The position numbers and the translations under genes were made by a program. The notes below the pieces were generated by a model. That model saw only the letters and a program-made list of their open reading frames with translations. It searched no databases and was not told the origin of the DNA. A stretch of 64,000 bases of DNA from an uncultured cyanobacterium (GTDB taxonomy: Bacteria; Cyanobacteriota; Cyanobacteriia; PCC-6307; Cyanobiaceae), in NCBI GenBank assembly GCA_903917565.1, contig CAIXBB010000045.1, positions 114,810 through 178,809 of the forward strand, given 5' to 3'. Below are positions 30,309 through 38,240 of this stretch, piece by piece. Each line of letters begins with the position of its first letter. The first letter of the stretch is position 1.

Positions 30309-31034
30309 ATGGGCCGACCGCATCGGATCTGGGTGGTGGATGACGATCCGGATCTGCGCCATCTCCTGTCCACCTACCTGGGGGAGCAGGGCTACGAGGT
30401 CCGCTGTATGGGCGACGGCGCCCAGCTGATGGCCCGGCTGGAAGGCCAGCGTCCCGACCTGCTGGTGCTTGACCTGATGTTGCCTGGCGACGATGGCCTC
30501 ACCCTGCTCAGGCGCCTGCGGGACGGGGCCGACGACCTGCCGGTGCTGATGCTCACGGCCCGGGCCGATGCGGTGGATCGGATCATCGGCCTGGAGCAGG
30601 GGGCCGACGACTACCTGGCCAAGCCATTCCTGCCAAGGGAGCTGACGGCCCGCATCGAGGCGGTGCTGCGCCGCCGCGGCACCCTCCCCGGTGGATTGCC
30701 CCAGCCGGACGGGGCCCGGATCGCTTTCGGCGACCTGGAGGTGGACCTGGCGGCGCGCACCCTGGAGCGCCAGGGGGAGGCGCTCACGATCACCGGCGGG
30801 GAATTCGCGTTGCTGGCGGCCTTCGTGCAGCACCCCCACCGTCCCCTGTCACGGGAGCGGCTGATCGAACTGGCCCGTGGTCCTGGCAGCGACACCGACA
30901 GCCGCAGCATGGATGTGCAGGTGTCCCGGCTGCGGCGGCTGATCGAACCGGAAGCGGCCCGGCCCCGCTACGTGCAGACGGTCTGGGGCTACGGCTACGT
31001 GTTCGTCCCCGATGGCAAGCCCCGTCAGTCCTGA
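30309..31034 (+). CDS. OmpR-family response regulator
   Basis: A 241-residue regulator. The receiver domain (1-120) has the acidic pocket DDD, the phosphoacceptor Asp in LLVLDLMLPGDDG (about residue 55), Thr in MLTARAD and Lys in LAKPFLPREL. The winged-helix DNA-binding domain (about 140-235) carries the EFALLAAFVQHPHRPLSRERL and SRSMDVQVSRLRRLIE segments and ends in the VWGYGYVF wing typical of OmpR. Its 3' end overlaps the histidine kinase gene by 23 bases. Confidence 0.96.
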   Translation: MGRPHRIWVVDDDPDLRHLLSTYLGEQGYEVRCMGDGAQLMARLEGQRPDLLVLDLMLPGDDGLTLLRRLRDGADDLPVLMLTARADAVDRIIGLEQGADDYLAKPFLPRELTARIEAVLRRRGTLPGGLPQPDGARIAFGDLEVDLAARTLERQGEALTITGGEFALLAAFVQHPHRPLSRERLIELARGPGSDTDSRSMDVQVSRLRRLIEPEAARPRYVQTVWGYGYVFVPDGKPRQS

Positions 31035-32409
31035 GCGCTCCTGGCGGCCGTCGCTGGGGCGCACGCTGGCCTACCTGCTGGCAGGCACCGGTGCGGCCGC
31101 CCTCAGCCTGCTGCTGCTGCATCTGCTTCTGGGTCGGCGGCTGGCCCAGCAGCAGTTGATTCAGACGGGCTCGGAGGTGGCCTCGAACCTGGTGCTGGGG
31201 GAGGTGGCCCTGGAGCGCTTCAGCCCGGAGGTGCTTGGCCAGATCAGTGGCATGCAACTGGTGGTGGGCAGCCGGCCAGAGCCGGCGGCGCTGGCGTTGG
31301 CCCCGGGGGATCGGCGGCTTCGCTGGCAGACCCAGCGGCTGCAGATGGAACTGTGCCGCCGCCTGGGCCGTTGCCCGGCGGTGCGGCCGGCCTCCTTGCC
31401 GCGGCGGGGGGTGTGGGTGGAGATGGCGTCCCCCCTCGAGCCGGTGTGGCTGTTCGTCTCCCTGCCCTCCCCGCGCGGCTGGCCGCCCGATCCCTTGCTG
31501 CTGTCCCTGTCCATCGGCCTGGGGGGGCTCGGGGCCCTGCTGCTCTTCCTGACGCTGGAGATCCAGCGACCCCTGACCCGCTTGCAGGAGGCCCTGGCCG
31601 ACGTGGGCCTCGAAGCCCTGCCCGCCGCCCTGCCTGACCAGGGCGCCCCGGCGGTGCGGCAGTTGATGGCCCGCTTCAATGCCATGCTCCTGCGGCTGGA
31701 GGACTCCGGCCGGGAACGCACAACGATGCTGGCCGGCATCGCCCATGACCTGCGCAGCCCCCTCACCCGGCTGCGCTTGCGCCTCGCCCTCGCCGCCGAG
31801 GGCCCCATGGCGCCAAAGGAGCTGGAGCGGGCCCAGGCCGACATCCGCTCAATCGAGCGGATCACCCGCCAGTTCATGATCTTCGCAGGGGCTGAAGCCG
31901 GTGAGACGCCGGTGCTCGTACCACTGGATGGCCTGGTGGCGGAGTCGGCGGCGGCGGTGGGGGAGGTGCCCCTGGAGCTGGACCTGGAGCCCCTGGTGCG
32001 GCGGGTCCGCCCGATCGCGCTGGCACGGGCGGTGGGCAACCTGCTCGACAACGCCCTGGCCTATGGCCGACCGCCCTTGCGGGTGGTGCTGCGGCCTCTG
32101 GGGCCAGGGGATGGGGCGGTACGCCCCCACGGCGACGCCGTTGCTGTGGAAAGCGGCTTCGAAATCCAGGTCTGGGATTGCGGTGAGGGCATCGACCCGG
32201 AGCAGTGGCAGAAGGCCATGACGCCCTTTCAGCGCCTCGATCAGGCCCGCGGCGGTGAGGGGCACTGCGGGCTGGGTCTGGCCATCGCGGCCAAGGTGGC
32301 CCGGGACCATGGCGGTGACCTGCGGCGGCTGGAGGCGCCTGCCGCCGCCGAGCCGCCGTCGGGGCGCTTCGCCGTGGCGCTGAGGGCCTGGCCCCTGCCG
32401 GGGACGTGA
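31012..32409 (+). CDS. EnvZ-like sensor histidine kinase
   Basis: A 465-residue membrane sensor: TM1 at about 18-40, a periplasmic or lumenal sensor domain (41-158) with two cysteines (C115 and C121), TM2 at about 160-182, HAMP, then the H-box AGIAHDLRSPLTRLRLR with His245. The ATPase domain shows the N box GNLLDNALAYG, G1 WDCGEGID and G2 EGHCGLGLAIAAKVARDHGG. This architecture and the paired OmpR regulator point to envelope or osmotic sensing, but the signal is unknown. Confidence 0.95.
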   Translation: MASPVSPERSWRPSLGRTLAYLLAGTGAAALSLLLLHLLLGRRLAQQQLIQTGSEVASNLVLGEVALERFSPEVLGQISGMQLVVGSRPEPAALALAPGDRRLRWQTQRLQMELCRRLGRCPAVRPASLPRRGVWVEMASPLEPVWLFVSLPSPRGWPPDPLLLSLSIGLGGLGALLLFLTLEIQRPLTRLQEALADVGLEALPAALPDQGAPAVRQLMARFNAMLLRLEDSGRERTTMLAGIAHDLRSPLTRLRLRLALAAEGPMAPKELERAQADIRSIERITRQFMIFAGAEAGETPVLVPLDGLVAESAAAVGEVPLELDLEPLVRRVRPIALARAVGNLLDNALAYGRPPLRVVLRPLGPGDGAVRPHGDAVAVESGFEIQVWDCGEGIDPEQWQKAMTPFQRLDQARGGEGHCGLGLAIAAKVARDHGGDLRRLEAPAAAEPPSGRFAVALRAWPLPGT

Positions 32410-32528
32410 GGCGGCCTTACCGGTTGTCCTGGCAGCACTGGTCGCATCCGGTCATAGGTGGACGCCAGCCAGTCCGATTGCCGTCACACCTGCCGGTCAC
32501 GATGGGATCGTCAAAGACAGTTCCTCCC

Positions 32529-32936
32529 ATGCCATCCAACCTGCTTCACCCCCTGCGGATCGCCGTTCTGGCAGCGGTCCTCGGCTCCAGCGGCATCGCC
32601 CTGGCCCAGAGCGGCCCCCCGGAGGCCGGACGGCCCACGCCGGCCCAGATGCAGAAGATCTTCCCCGAGCAGAAGCGGCTGGCGATCCGTGATCACCAGG
32701 CCCGCATCGCCATCCTGCAGAGCGGCGAGCGATGCCTGTCCGCCGCGGGCAGCAGCGATGCCCTGCGGGCCTGCATGAAAGCCCAGCGCGACGCCACCCA
32801 GCTCCAGCGCGAGCAGCATCGGGCCGCAATGAAAGCGCTGCTGGAGCGCAACGGCATTCCCCTGCCCCAGTGGGGCAAGGGTGACCGCAAGGGGCCTTGG
32901 GGAGAGGGCCGCCCCGGTAACCCCGCGGCCCTCTGA
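32529..32936 (+). CDS. Small secreted protein with Gln/Arg-rich helices
   Basis: A 135-residue protein with a clear signal peptide (residues 1-26, cleavage after ALA). The mature part is mainly charged helix rich in Gln, Arg and Lys. It has two cysteines (about 69 and 82) that could form a disulfide, and ends in a Gly/Pro/Lys-rich tail. It is 119 bases downstream of the kinase on the same strand. It has the look of a small periplasmic stress protein (Spy-like in style only); I do not claim a family. The start ATG at 32529 is the first one giving the signal peptide. Confidence 0.75.
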   Translation: MPSNLLHPLRIAVLAAVLGSSGIALAQSGPPEAGRPTPAQMQKIFPEQKRLAIRDHQARIAILQSGERCLSAAGSSDALRACMKAQRDATQLQREQHRAAMKALLERNGIPLPQWGKGDRKGPWGEGRPGNPAAL

Positions 32937-32950
32937 GGCAAGGGCCTCAG
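32933..32950. terminator. Shared 7-bp hairpin between convergent stop codons
   Basis: CTGAGGC (32933-32939) and GCCTCAG (32944-32950) form a perfect stem with an AAGG loop. The stem contains the stop codons of both the small secreted protein gene and pgk. No T-tract is present, so it may act as a bidirectional transcript end or RNA-protecting element. Confidence 0.45.
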
Positions 32951-34152
32951 GCGTCGTTCAGGGCCGCCACGCCGGGCAGCACCTTGCCTTCCAGGAGCTC
33001 CAGGCTGGCGCCGCCGCCGGTGGAGATGTGGCTCATCTTCTCGGCCACGCCCACCTTCTCCACCGCCGCCACCGAATCACCCCCGCCGATGATCGTTGTG
33101 GTGCCGGTGGCCGTGAGGCCCGCCAGGGTGTGGGCGATGGCGTCGGTGCCGGCGGCGAACTTGTCGAACTCGAACACCCCCATCGGCCCGTTCCAGATCA
33201 CGGTCTTGCAGTCGGCCAGAGCGGCTACGAAGGCCTTGATCGAATCGGGGCCGATATCGAGGCCCATCCAGCCGTCGGGGATGGCATCGATCGGTGTGAT
33301 CTGGCTGTTGGCATCGGGGGAGAAGGCATCGGCCAGCACCACGTCGGTGGGCAGCAGCAACTGGACGCCCTTGGCGGCCGCCTTGGCTTCGAGCTCCTTG
33401 GCCAGCTCCAGCTTGTCCTCCTCCACCAGGCTCTTGCCCACCGCCAGGCCACGGGCCTTGTAGAAGGTGAAGATCATTCCGCCGCCGATCAGCACCTTGT
33501 CGCACTTGTCGATCAGCGACTCGAGCACGCCGATCTTGCTGCTCACCTTGGAACCACCCACGATGGCGGCCAGGGGACGCTTGGGCTCATCGATCGCCCC
33601 CTGCAGATACTGAAGCTCCTTCTCCATCAGGAAGCCGGCCACGCTGGGCTTCAGGTACCTGGTGACGCCCTCGGTGGAGGCGTGGGCCCGGTGGGCGGCG
33701 CCGAAGGCGTCGTTGACATAGACATCGGCCAGCGCGGCCAGCTTCTCGGCGAAGCCGGGGTCGTTCTTCTCTTCCTCGGCGAAGAAGCGCACGTTCTCGA
33801 GCAACACCACATCGCCATTGGCCATGGCGGCCACCTTGGCTTCGGCGTCAGGGCCGATGCAGCTGTCGGTCTTGGTCACGGGTTTGCCGAGCAGCTCGCT
33901 GAGGCGGGTCGCCACGGGGGTGAGGCGCATGGCGTCATTCACCTGGCCCTTGGGCCGGCCGAAGTGGGCAGCCAGCAGCACCCTGGCGCCGTGGTCGATC
34001 AGGTGGCGGACGGTGGGCAGGGCGGCGCGGATGCGGGTGTCGTCCGTGATGGCACCGGCTTCGTCGAGGGGCACGTTGAAGTCGACCCTGACCAGCACCC
34101 GCTTGCCGCGGAGATCATCGGCGCTGAGGCTGGAGAGGGATCGCTTCGCCAC
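32947..34152 (-). CDS. pgk: Phosphoglycerate kinase
   Basis: A 401-residue Calvin-cycle and glycolytic enzyme that interconverts 1,3-bisphosphoglycerate and 3-phosphoglycerate. It shows the signature [15 protein letters not shown], the substrate-binding GRPKG loop, the [12 protein letters not shown] segment and the nucleotide-loop [10 protein letters not shown] near the C-terminus. Length is standard. It starts with GTG at 34152. A TATAGG hexamer (minus strand, 34163-34158) very close to the start is a possible -10 box, implying a very short leader. Confidence 0.98.
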   Translation of the reverse strand: MAKRSLSSLSADDLRGKRVLVRVDFNVPLDEAGAITDDTRIRAALPTVRHLIDHGARVLLAAHFGRPKGQVNDAMRLTPVATRLSELLGKPVTKTDSCIGPDAEAKVAAMANGDVVLLENVRFFAEEEKNDPGFAEKLAALADVYVNDAFGAAHRAHASTEGVTRYLKPSVAGFLMEKELQYLQGAIDEPKRPLAAIVGGSKVSSKIGVLESLIDKCDKVLIGGGMIFTFYKARGLAVGKSLVEEDKLELAKELEAKAAAKGVQLLLPTDVVLADAFSPDANSQITPIDAIPDGWMGLDIGPDSIKAFVAALADCKTVIWNGPMGVFEFDKFAAGTDAIAHTLAGLTATGTTTIIGGGDSVAAVEKVGVAEKMSHISTGGGASLELLEGKVLPGVAALNDA

Positions 34153-34293
34153 GATTACCTATAGGGAAAGTTGGCAGGGACATTAGCCTCCGGCCCCGTC
34201 CACCCCGGCAGTGGCGCGATTCGGTTCTTCCCACCTCCCGTCCCTGGCGTCCGCAGCGGTCGGCGCTAGGACAAGGGGGCTGGGCCTACCGCC

Positions 34294-34677
34294 ATGTTCG
34301 ACACCGTCCTTTTCCCCATCGACCAGAGCCGCCAGACGATGGAAACGGCGGCCGTTGCCCTGCAGCTCGCCCAGCGCCATGGCAGTCGCATCGTGCTGCT
34401 GTCGGTGGTGGAGGCCGAAGAAGGCGCGATGCATGATCCGGCCGATGTGGCACGGCTGCTGGAACAGGCCCGCGCCAGCTTCACCCAGGCCGGTGTGGTC
34501 TGCGAGGTGCTGGAGCGGGAGGGAAAGCCGGCCTTCGTGATCGGCGACGTGGCCGATGAGATCAATGCCGACGTGATCGTCATGGGCACCCGCGGCATCA
34601 CCCTGGAGGGGGACCACCAGAGCACGGCCGCCAGGGTGCTGCAGCTGGCGCCCTGTCCGGTGCTGGTGGTGCCCTGA
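34294..34677 (+). CDS. Universal stress protein (UspA family)
   Basis: A 127-residue single-domain Usp. The N-terminal strand reads FDTVLFPIDQSRQTMETAAVALQLA and the C-terminal segment is VIVMGTRGIT followed by APCPVLVVP. The usual ATP loop pattern G-2x-G-9x-G(S/T) is only half kept: the first two glycines are present but the last glycine is missing, so nucleotide binding is doubtful. The stop overlaps the start of rbgA by one base. It is divergent from pgk. Confidence 0.93.
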   Translation: MFDTVLFPIDQSRQTMETAAVALQLAQRHGSRIVLLSVVEAEEGAMHDPADVARLLEQARASFTQAGVVCEVLEREGKPAFVIGDVADEINADVIVMGTRGITLEGDHQSTAARVLQLAPCPVLVVP

Positions 34678-35609
34678 TGCCGGAGGTTGGCGACACGGTC
34701 CGCCTGAGCACGTCCGCTCCACCGATCCAGTGGTATCCCGGCCACATCGCCAAGGCGGAGAAGGCCCTCAGCGCCAACCTGGAGAAGGTGGATCTGGTGA
34801 TCGAGGTGCGCGATGCCCGCATCCCCCTGGCCACGGGCCACCCGCGACTGCAGCGCTGGATCCGAGGCAAGCAGCATCTGCTGGTGATCAACCGCCGCGA
34901 CATGGTCAGCGCTGCGGCCCGTGTGGCCTGGGACGCCTGGTTCCGCGAGCAGGGGGAGGTGCCCTGGTGGTGCGACGCCAAGGTGGGCACCGGCGTCAAG
35001 CAGTTGCAGCAGGCGGCGATCCGGGCCGGGGAGCAGCTCAACGCCCGCCGGGCCGGCCGCGGCATGCTCGCCAGGCCTGTGCGCGCCCTGATGCTCGGCT
35101 TCCCCAACGTGGGCAAGTCGGCGTTGATCAACCGGTTGGTGCGCCAGAAGGTGGTGGAGAGCGCCCGCCGGGCCGGGGTCACCCGCAGCCTGCGCTGGGT
35201 GCGGTTGGGCCAGGACCTGGATCTGCTCGATGCCCCAGGCGTCTTGCCCCCCCGCCTCGATGACCAGCTGGCCGGGCTGCGGCTGGCCCTCTGCGATGAC
35301 ATCGGCCAGGCCTCCTACGACGGCGAGGCGGTGGCCCTGGCCTTCCTCCAACTGCTGCCCCAGCTGGAGCCGGTGACGGCGGCCGGGGTGGCGCCCGGGC
35401 TGCTGGAGCGGCGCTACGGGGTGGCCATGGCCACCGGAGTTCCGGACTCCGCCGCCTGGCTCAGCGCCTGCGCGGCCCGCCACACCAGCGGCGACACGTC
35501 CCGCATGGCCCAGCGGCTGCTCGATGATTTCCGCCGCTTGCTGCTGGGGCCGATCTCCCTGGAGCTACCCCCTCAGGCCGTGTCCTCCCTCCAGGCGCCC
35601 CCCAGCTGA
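34677..35609 (+). CDS. rbgA: Ribosome biogenesis GTPase RbgA/YlqF
   Basis: A 310-residue circularly permuted GTPase for late 50S assembly. The motif order is the permuted one: G4 NRRDM near 72-75, G1 GFPNVGKS at about 141-148, G2 Thr in RAGVTRS, and G3 DAPG near 185-188. It begins IQWYPGHIAKAEKAL, characteristic of YlqF. Both neighbours overlap it by a single base (TGATG), making a coupled usp-rbgA-rluD chain. Confidence 0.96.
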   Translation: MPEVGDTVRLSTSAPPIQWYPGHIAKAEKALSANLEKVDLVIEVRDARIPLATGHPRLQRWIRGKQHLLVINRRDMVSAAARVAWDAWFREQGEVPWWCDAKVGTGVKQLQQAAIRAGEQLNARRAGRGMLARPVRALMLGFPNVGKSALINRLVRQKVVESARRAGVTRSLRWVRLGQDLDLLDAPGVLPPRLDDQLAGLRLALCDDIGQASYDGEAVALAFLQLLPQLEPVTAAGVAPGLLERRYGVAMATGVPDSAAWLSACAARHTSGDTSRMAQRLLDDFRRLLLGPISLELPPQAVSSLQAPPS

Positions 35610-36559
35610 TGGCCGCCTTCGGCGAAGGCGCAGGGGAGCTTCTGACGCTCCACTACCCGAAGCCGCTGCCGATGCGGCTCGACCGCTGGCTGGTGTCCCA
35701 GCGGCCCGAGCAGAGTCGGGCCCGCATTCAGAAGTTCATCGATGCGGGCTACGTGCGGGTGAACGGCGTCACGGGCCGGGCGAAGACGCCCCTGCGCACC
35801 GACGACACCGTGGAGCTGTGGATGCCGCCGCCGGAGCCCCTGCCCTACCTGGTGGCCCAGCCCATGGCGCTGGACGTGCTCTTCGAGGACGCCCATCTGA
35901 TCGTGATCAACAAGCCTGCCGGGCTCACGGTCCATCCGGCCCCCGGCAACAAGGACGGCACCCTGGTGAATGGCCTGCTGCACCACTGCCCCGACCTGCC
36001 GGGTATCGGCGGTGAGAGGCGGCCCGGCATCGTGCACCGGCTCGACAAGGACACCACCGGGTGCATCGTGGTGGCCAAGAGCCAGGAGGCCCTGGTGAAG
36101 CTGCAGGTGCAGATCCAGAAGCGCATTGCTTCGCGGGAGTACCTGGCCGTGGTGCACGGCCAGCCGGCGGCCGAGCACGGCACGATCGTGGGGGCCATCG
36201 GCCGCCATCCGGTCGATCGCAAGAAGTACGCCGTGGTCTCGGACAGCACCGGGCGCCATGCCTGCACCCACTGGCGACTGATCGAGCCCCTGGGCGACTA
36301 CTCCCTGCTGCGCTTCAAGCTCGACACGGGCCGCACCCACCAGATCCGGGTGCACTGCGCCCACACGGGCCATCCGATCGTGGGGGATGCCACCTACGGC
36401 CGCTGCCGCAAGCTGCCGGTGGCGCTGAGCGGCCAGGCCCTGCATGCGGTGCGGCTGGCCCTCGACCACCCGATCAGCGGCGAGCGGCTGGTGTTCGAGG
36501 CCCCCCTGCCGGAGGTGTTCGAGAAGCTGCTGCTGGCCCTGCGAAGGCGCACGTCCTGA
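35609..36559 (+). CDS. rluD: RluA/RluD-family 23S rRNA pseudouridine synthase
   Basis: A 316-residue enzyme. The N-terminal S4 RNA-binding domain (about 18-75: MRLDRWLVSQRPEQSRARIQ) precedes the RluA-type catalytic domain with the motif HRLDKDTTG, whose Asp near residue 144 is the nucleophile, and the later RTHQIRVHCAHTGHPIVGD segment. The architecture fits RluD; RluC or RluB-like specificity cannot be excluded. The start overlaps the rbgA stop, linking two ribosome maturation functions. Confidence 0.93.
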   Translation: MAAFGEGAGELLTLHYPKPLPMRLDRWLVSQRPEQSRARIQKFIDAGYVRVNGVTGRAKTPLRTDDTVELWMPPPEPLPYLVAQPMALDVLFEDAHLIVINKPAGLTVHPAPGNKDGTLVNGLLHHCPDLPGIGGERRPGIVHRLDKDTTGCIVVAKSQEALVKLQVQIQKRIASREYLAVVHGQPAAEHGTIVGAIGRHPVDRKKYAVVSDSTGRHACTHWRLIEPLGDYSLLRFKLDTGRTHQIRVHCAHTGHPIVGDATYGRCRKLPVALSGQALHAVRLALDHPISGERLVFEAPLPEVFEKLLLALRRRTS

Positions 36560-36599
36560 AGGCGATGAACCCCTTTCCCAGCTCGGCATGGTCGCACCC

Positions 36600-38240
36600 T
36601 CAGCCCCGCAGCCGCTCCACCAGGTGGGTGCCCACCCGCAGGGCATTGGCGATGGCGGTGAGGGAGGGGTTCACGGCGCCGATCGTCGGCATGAAGCTGG
36701 TATCGACGACGTAGAGGTTGTCGAGTTCGTGGGCCTTGCAATCGAGGTCGAGCACCGAGCTGGCCGGATCGCTGCCGAAGCGGCAGGTGCCGGCCTGGTG
36801 CCCCACGGCGGCGATGCCCATGCTGTTGGCGATGTAGAACTGGCGTTCCACCAGGTGGTTGCGCAGATAGAGGCGATCCAGCAGGCCCTCCAGCCGGCCC
36901 ACCAGACGCGCCGAGGCGGTGAGGTTGTTGGGGGTGTAACTGAGCTGGATCTGGCCGGAGCCGGTCACGGTCACCCGGTTGTTGGGATCGGGGAGGTCCT
37001 CGCTGGAGATCCAGAAGTCGAGGGCATGTTGGGCGATCTTGTCCATGCTCCAGCCGGGCATCATGAAGGTTTCCAGTGGCGCGTAGCCCTTCATGATCGT
37101 GCCGTTGGTCTTGCCCGTCATCTGGATATTGCCCATCGGGTAGTCGAAGTCGGCATCCCCGAGATACCAGTCGTTGATGGAGACCGTTTTCTGGAATACG
37201 GTGAGGTTGGGCTCATGGGCCAGGGCCACCATCGCCTTGCTGTTGTGGAACATGTAGTGGCGGCCCACCTGGTCGGAGCCGTTGGCCAGGCCCCGGGGAT
37301 GGCTGTCGTTGGCCGACACCAGCAGCAGCCGGGCGCTGTTGGCGGCGCCACAGCTCACCACCACCACATCCCCGCTGACCGTGAGCGGCTCGCCGTCCCG
37401 CTCCAGCTCCACCGCGCTGACCGTGTGACCGGAGGCATCGGTGAGCAGTCGCTTCACCTGGGCCCGCGTCAGCAGGGACACGTTGGAGCACGCCAGCGCC
37501 GGCCGCAGGCCCAGCACCTCCGCGTCAGATTTGGCGTGCACCAGGCAGGGGAAACCATCGCAGCAGTTGCACTTGCGGCAACGGCTGAAGGCCATGTTGG
37601 CCTCATCAAGCTGCACGCCGCTGGGGGCATGGAAGGGGTGGAGCCCGGCGGAGCGCAGGTCGTCGACGAGTTTCTGCATCCGCGGCTCATGGGCCACCGG
37701 CGGATGGGGGTAGGGGCCGCTGCAGGGAGGCTCGGTGGGATCCTCACCGCGCTGCCCATGCACGTGGTACATCTCCTCGGCCTTCTGATACCAGGGCTCG
37801 AAGTCGGCGTAGCGCAGGGGCCAGGCCGGCGAGCTGCCATCGAAGTGGGCGAGCTCCTCAAAGTCCTGCTGGCGCAGGCGGAAGTGGGCGGCGCCATACA
37901 TCTTGGTGGCCCCCCCGACGAAGTAATGGCTGCCGGGCTGGAAGGTCTTGCCGTGCTTGTCGAGCCAGGGATCCTTGGACACGTAGCGGTTCTGCTGGAA
38001 CACCGCTTCGGCGTCCCAGTTCTGGGGTTCCTGGGGCAGCCAGTCGCCCCGCTCCAGCACCAGCACCTTCAGGCCCGTGGGGGCCAGGTGGCGGGCCAGG
38101 GTGCCGCCACCGGCGCCGCTGCCGATGATCACCACATCGAAGTGGGCACCGTGGCTCACCTGCAACTGGGCTTCAGCCGGCAGGGGCGAGTTGTGAAGAC
38201 TCGGACCGGCGATCGCGGCGCTGGGGGAGGGGGAGCTCAT
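36600..38240 (-). CDS. GMC-family oxidoreductase with cysteine cluster (last gene of ARTO operon)
   Basis: A 546-residue flavoprotein. The FAD motif VIIGSGAGGGTLARHLA begins near residue 35. GGATKMYGAAHFRLR surrounds the flavin, and the C-terminus carries HQAGTCRFGSDPASSVLD and NPSLTAIANALRVG. A distinctive cysteine cluster (CRKCNCCDGFPC) lies in the substrate domain near residue 225. The ATG at 38240 overlaps the upstream glycoside hydrolase stop by 4 bases (ATGA); the frame extends further upstream only inside that gene. GxGxxG, length and HxAGTCR are typical of membrane-linked sugar/alcohol dehydrogenases. It probably passes electrons to quinone (inference). Confidence 0.93.
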   Translation of the reverse strand: MSSPSPSAAIAGPSLHNSPLPAEAQLQVSHGAHFDVVIIGSGAGGGTLARHLAPTGLKVLVLERGDWLPQEPQNWDAEAVFQQNRYVSKDPWLDKHGKTFQPGSHYFVGGATKMYGAAHFRLRQQDFEELAHFDGSSPAWPLRYADFEPWYQKAEEMYHVHGQRGEDPTEPPCSGPYPHPPVAHEPRMQKLVDDLRSAGLHPFHAPSGVQLDEANMAFSRCRKCNCCDGFPCLVHAKSDAEVLGLRPALACSNVSLLTRAQVKRLLTDASGHTVSAVELERDGEPLTVSGDVVVVSCGAANSARLLLVSANDSHPRGLANGSDQVGRHYMFHNSKAMVALAHEPNLTVFQKTVSINDWYLGDADFDYPMGNIQMTGKTNGTIMKGYAPLETFMMPGWSMDKIAQHALDFWISSEDLPDPNNRVTVTGSGQIQLSYTPNNLTASARLVGRLEGLLDRLYLRNHLVERQFYIANSMGIAAVGHQAGTCRFGSDPASSVLDLDCKAHELDNLYVVDTSFMPTIGAVNPSLTAIANALRVGTHLVERLRG

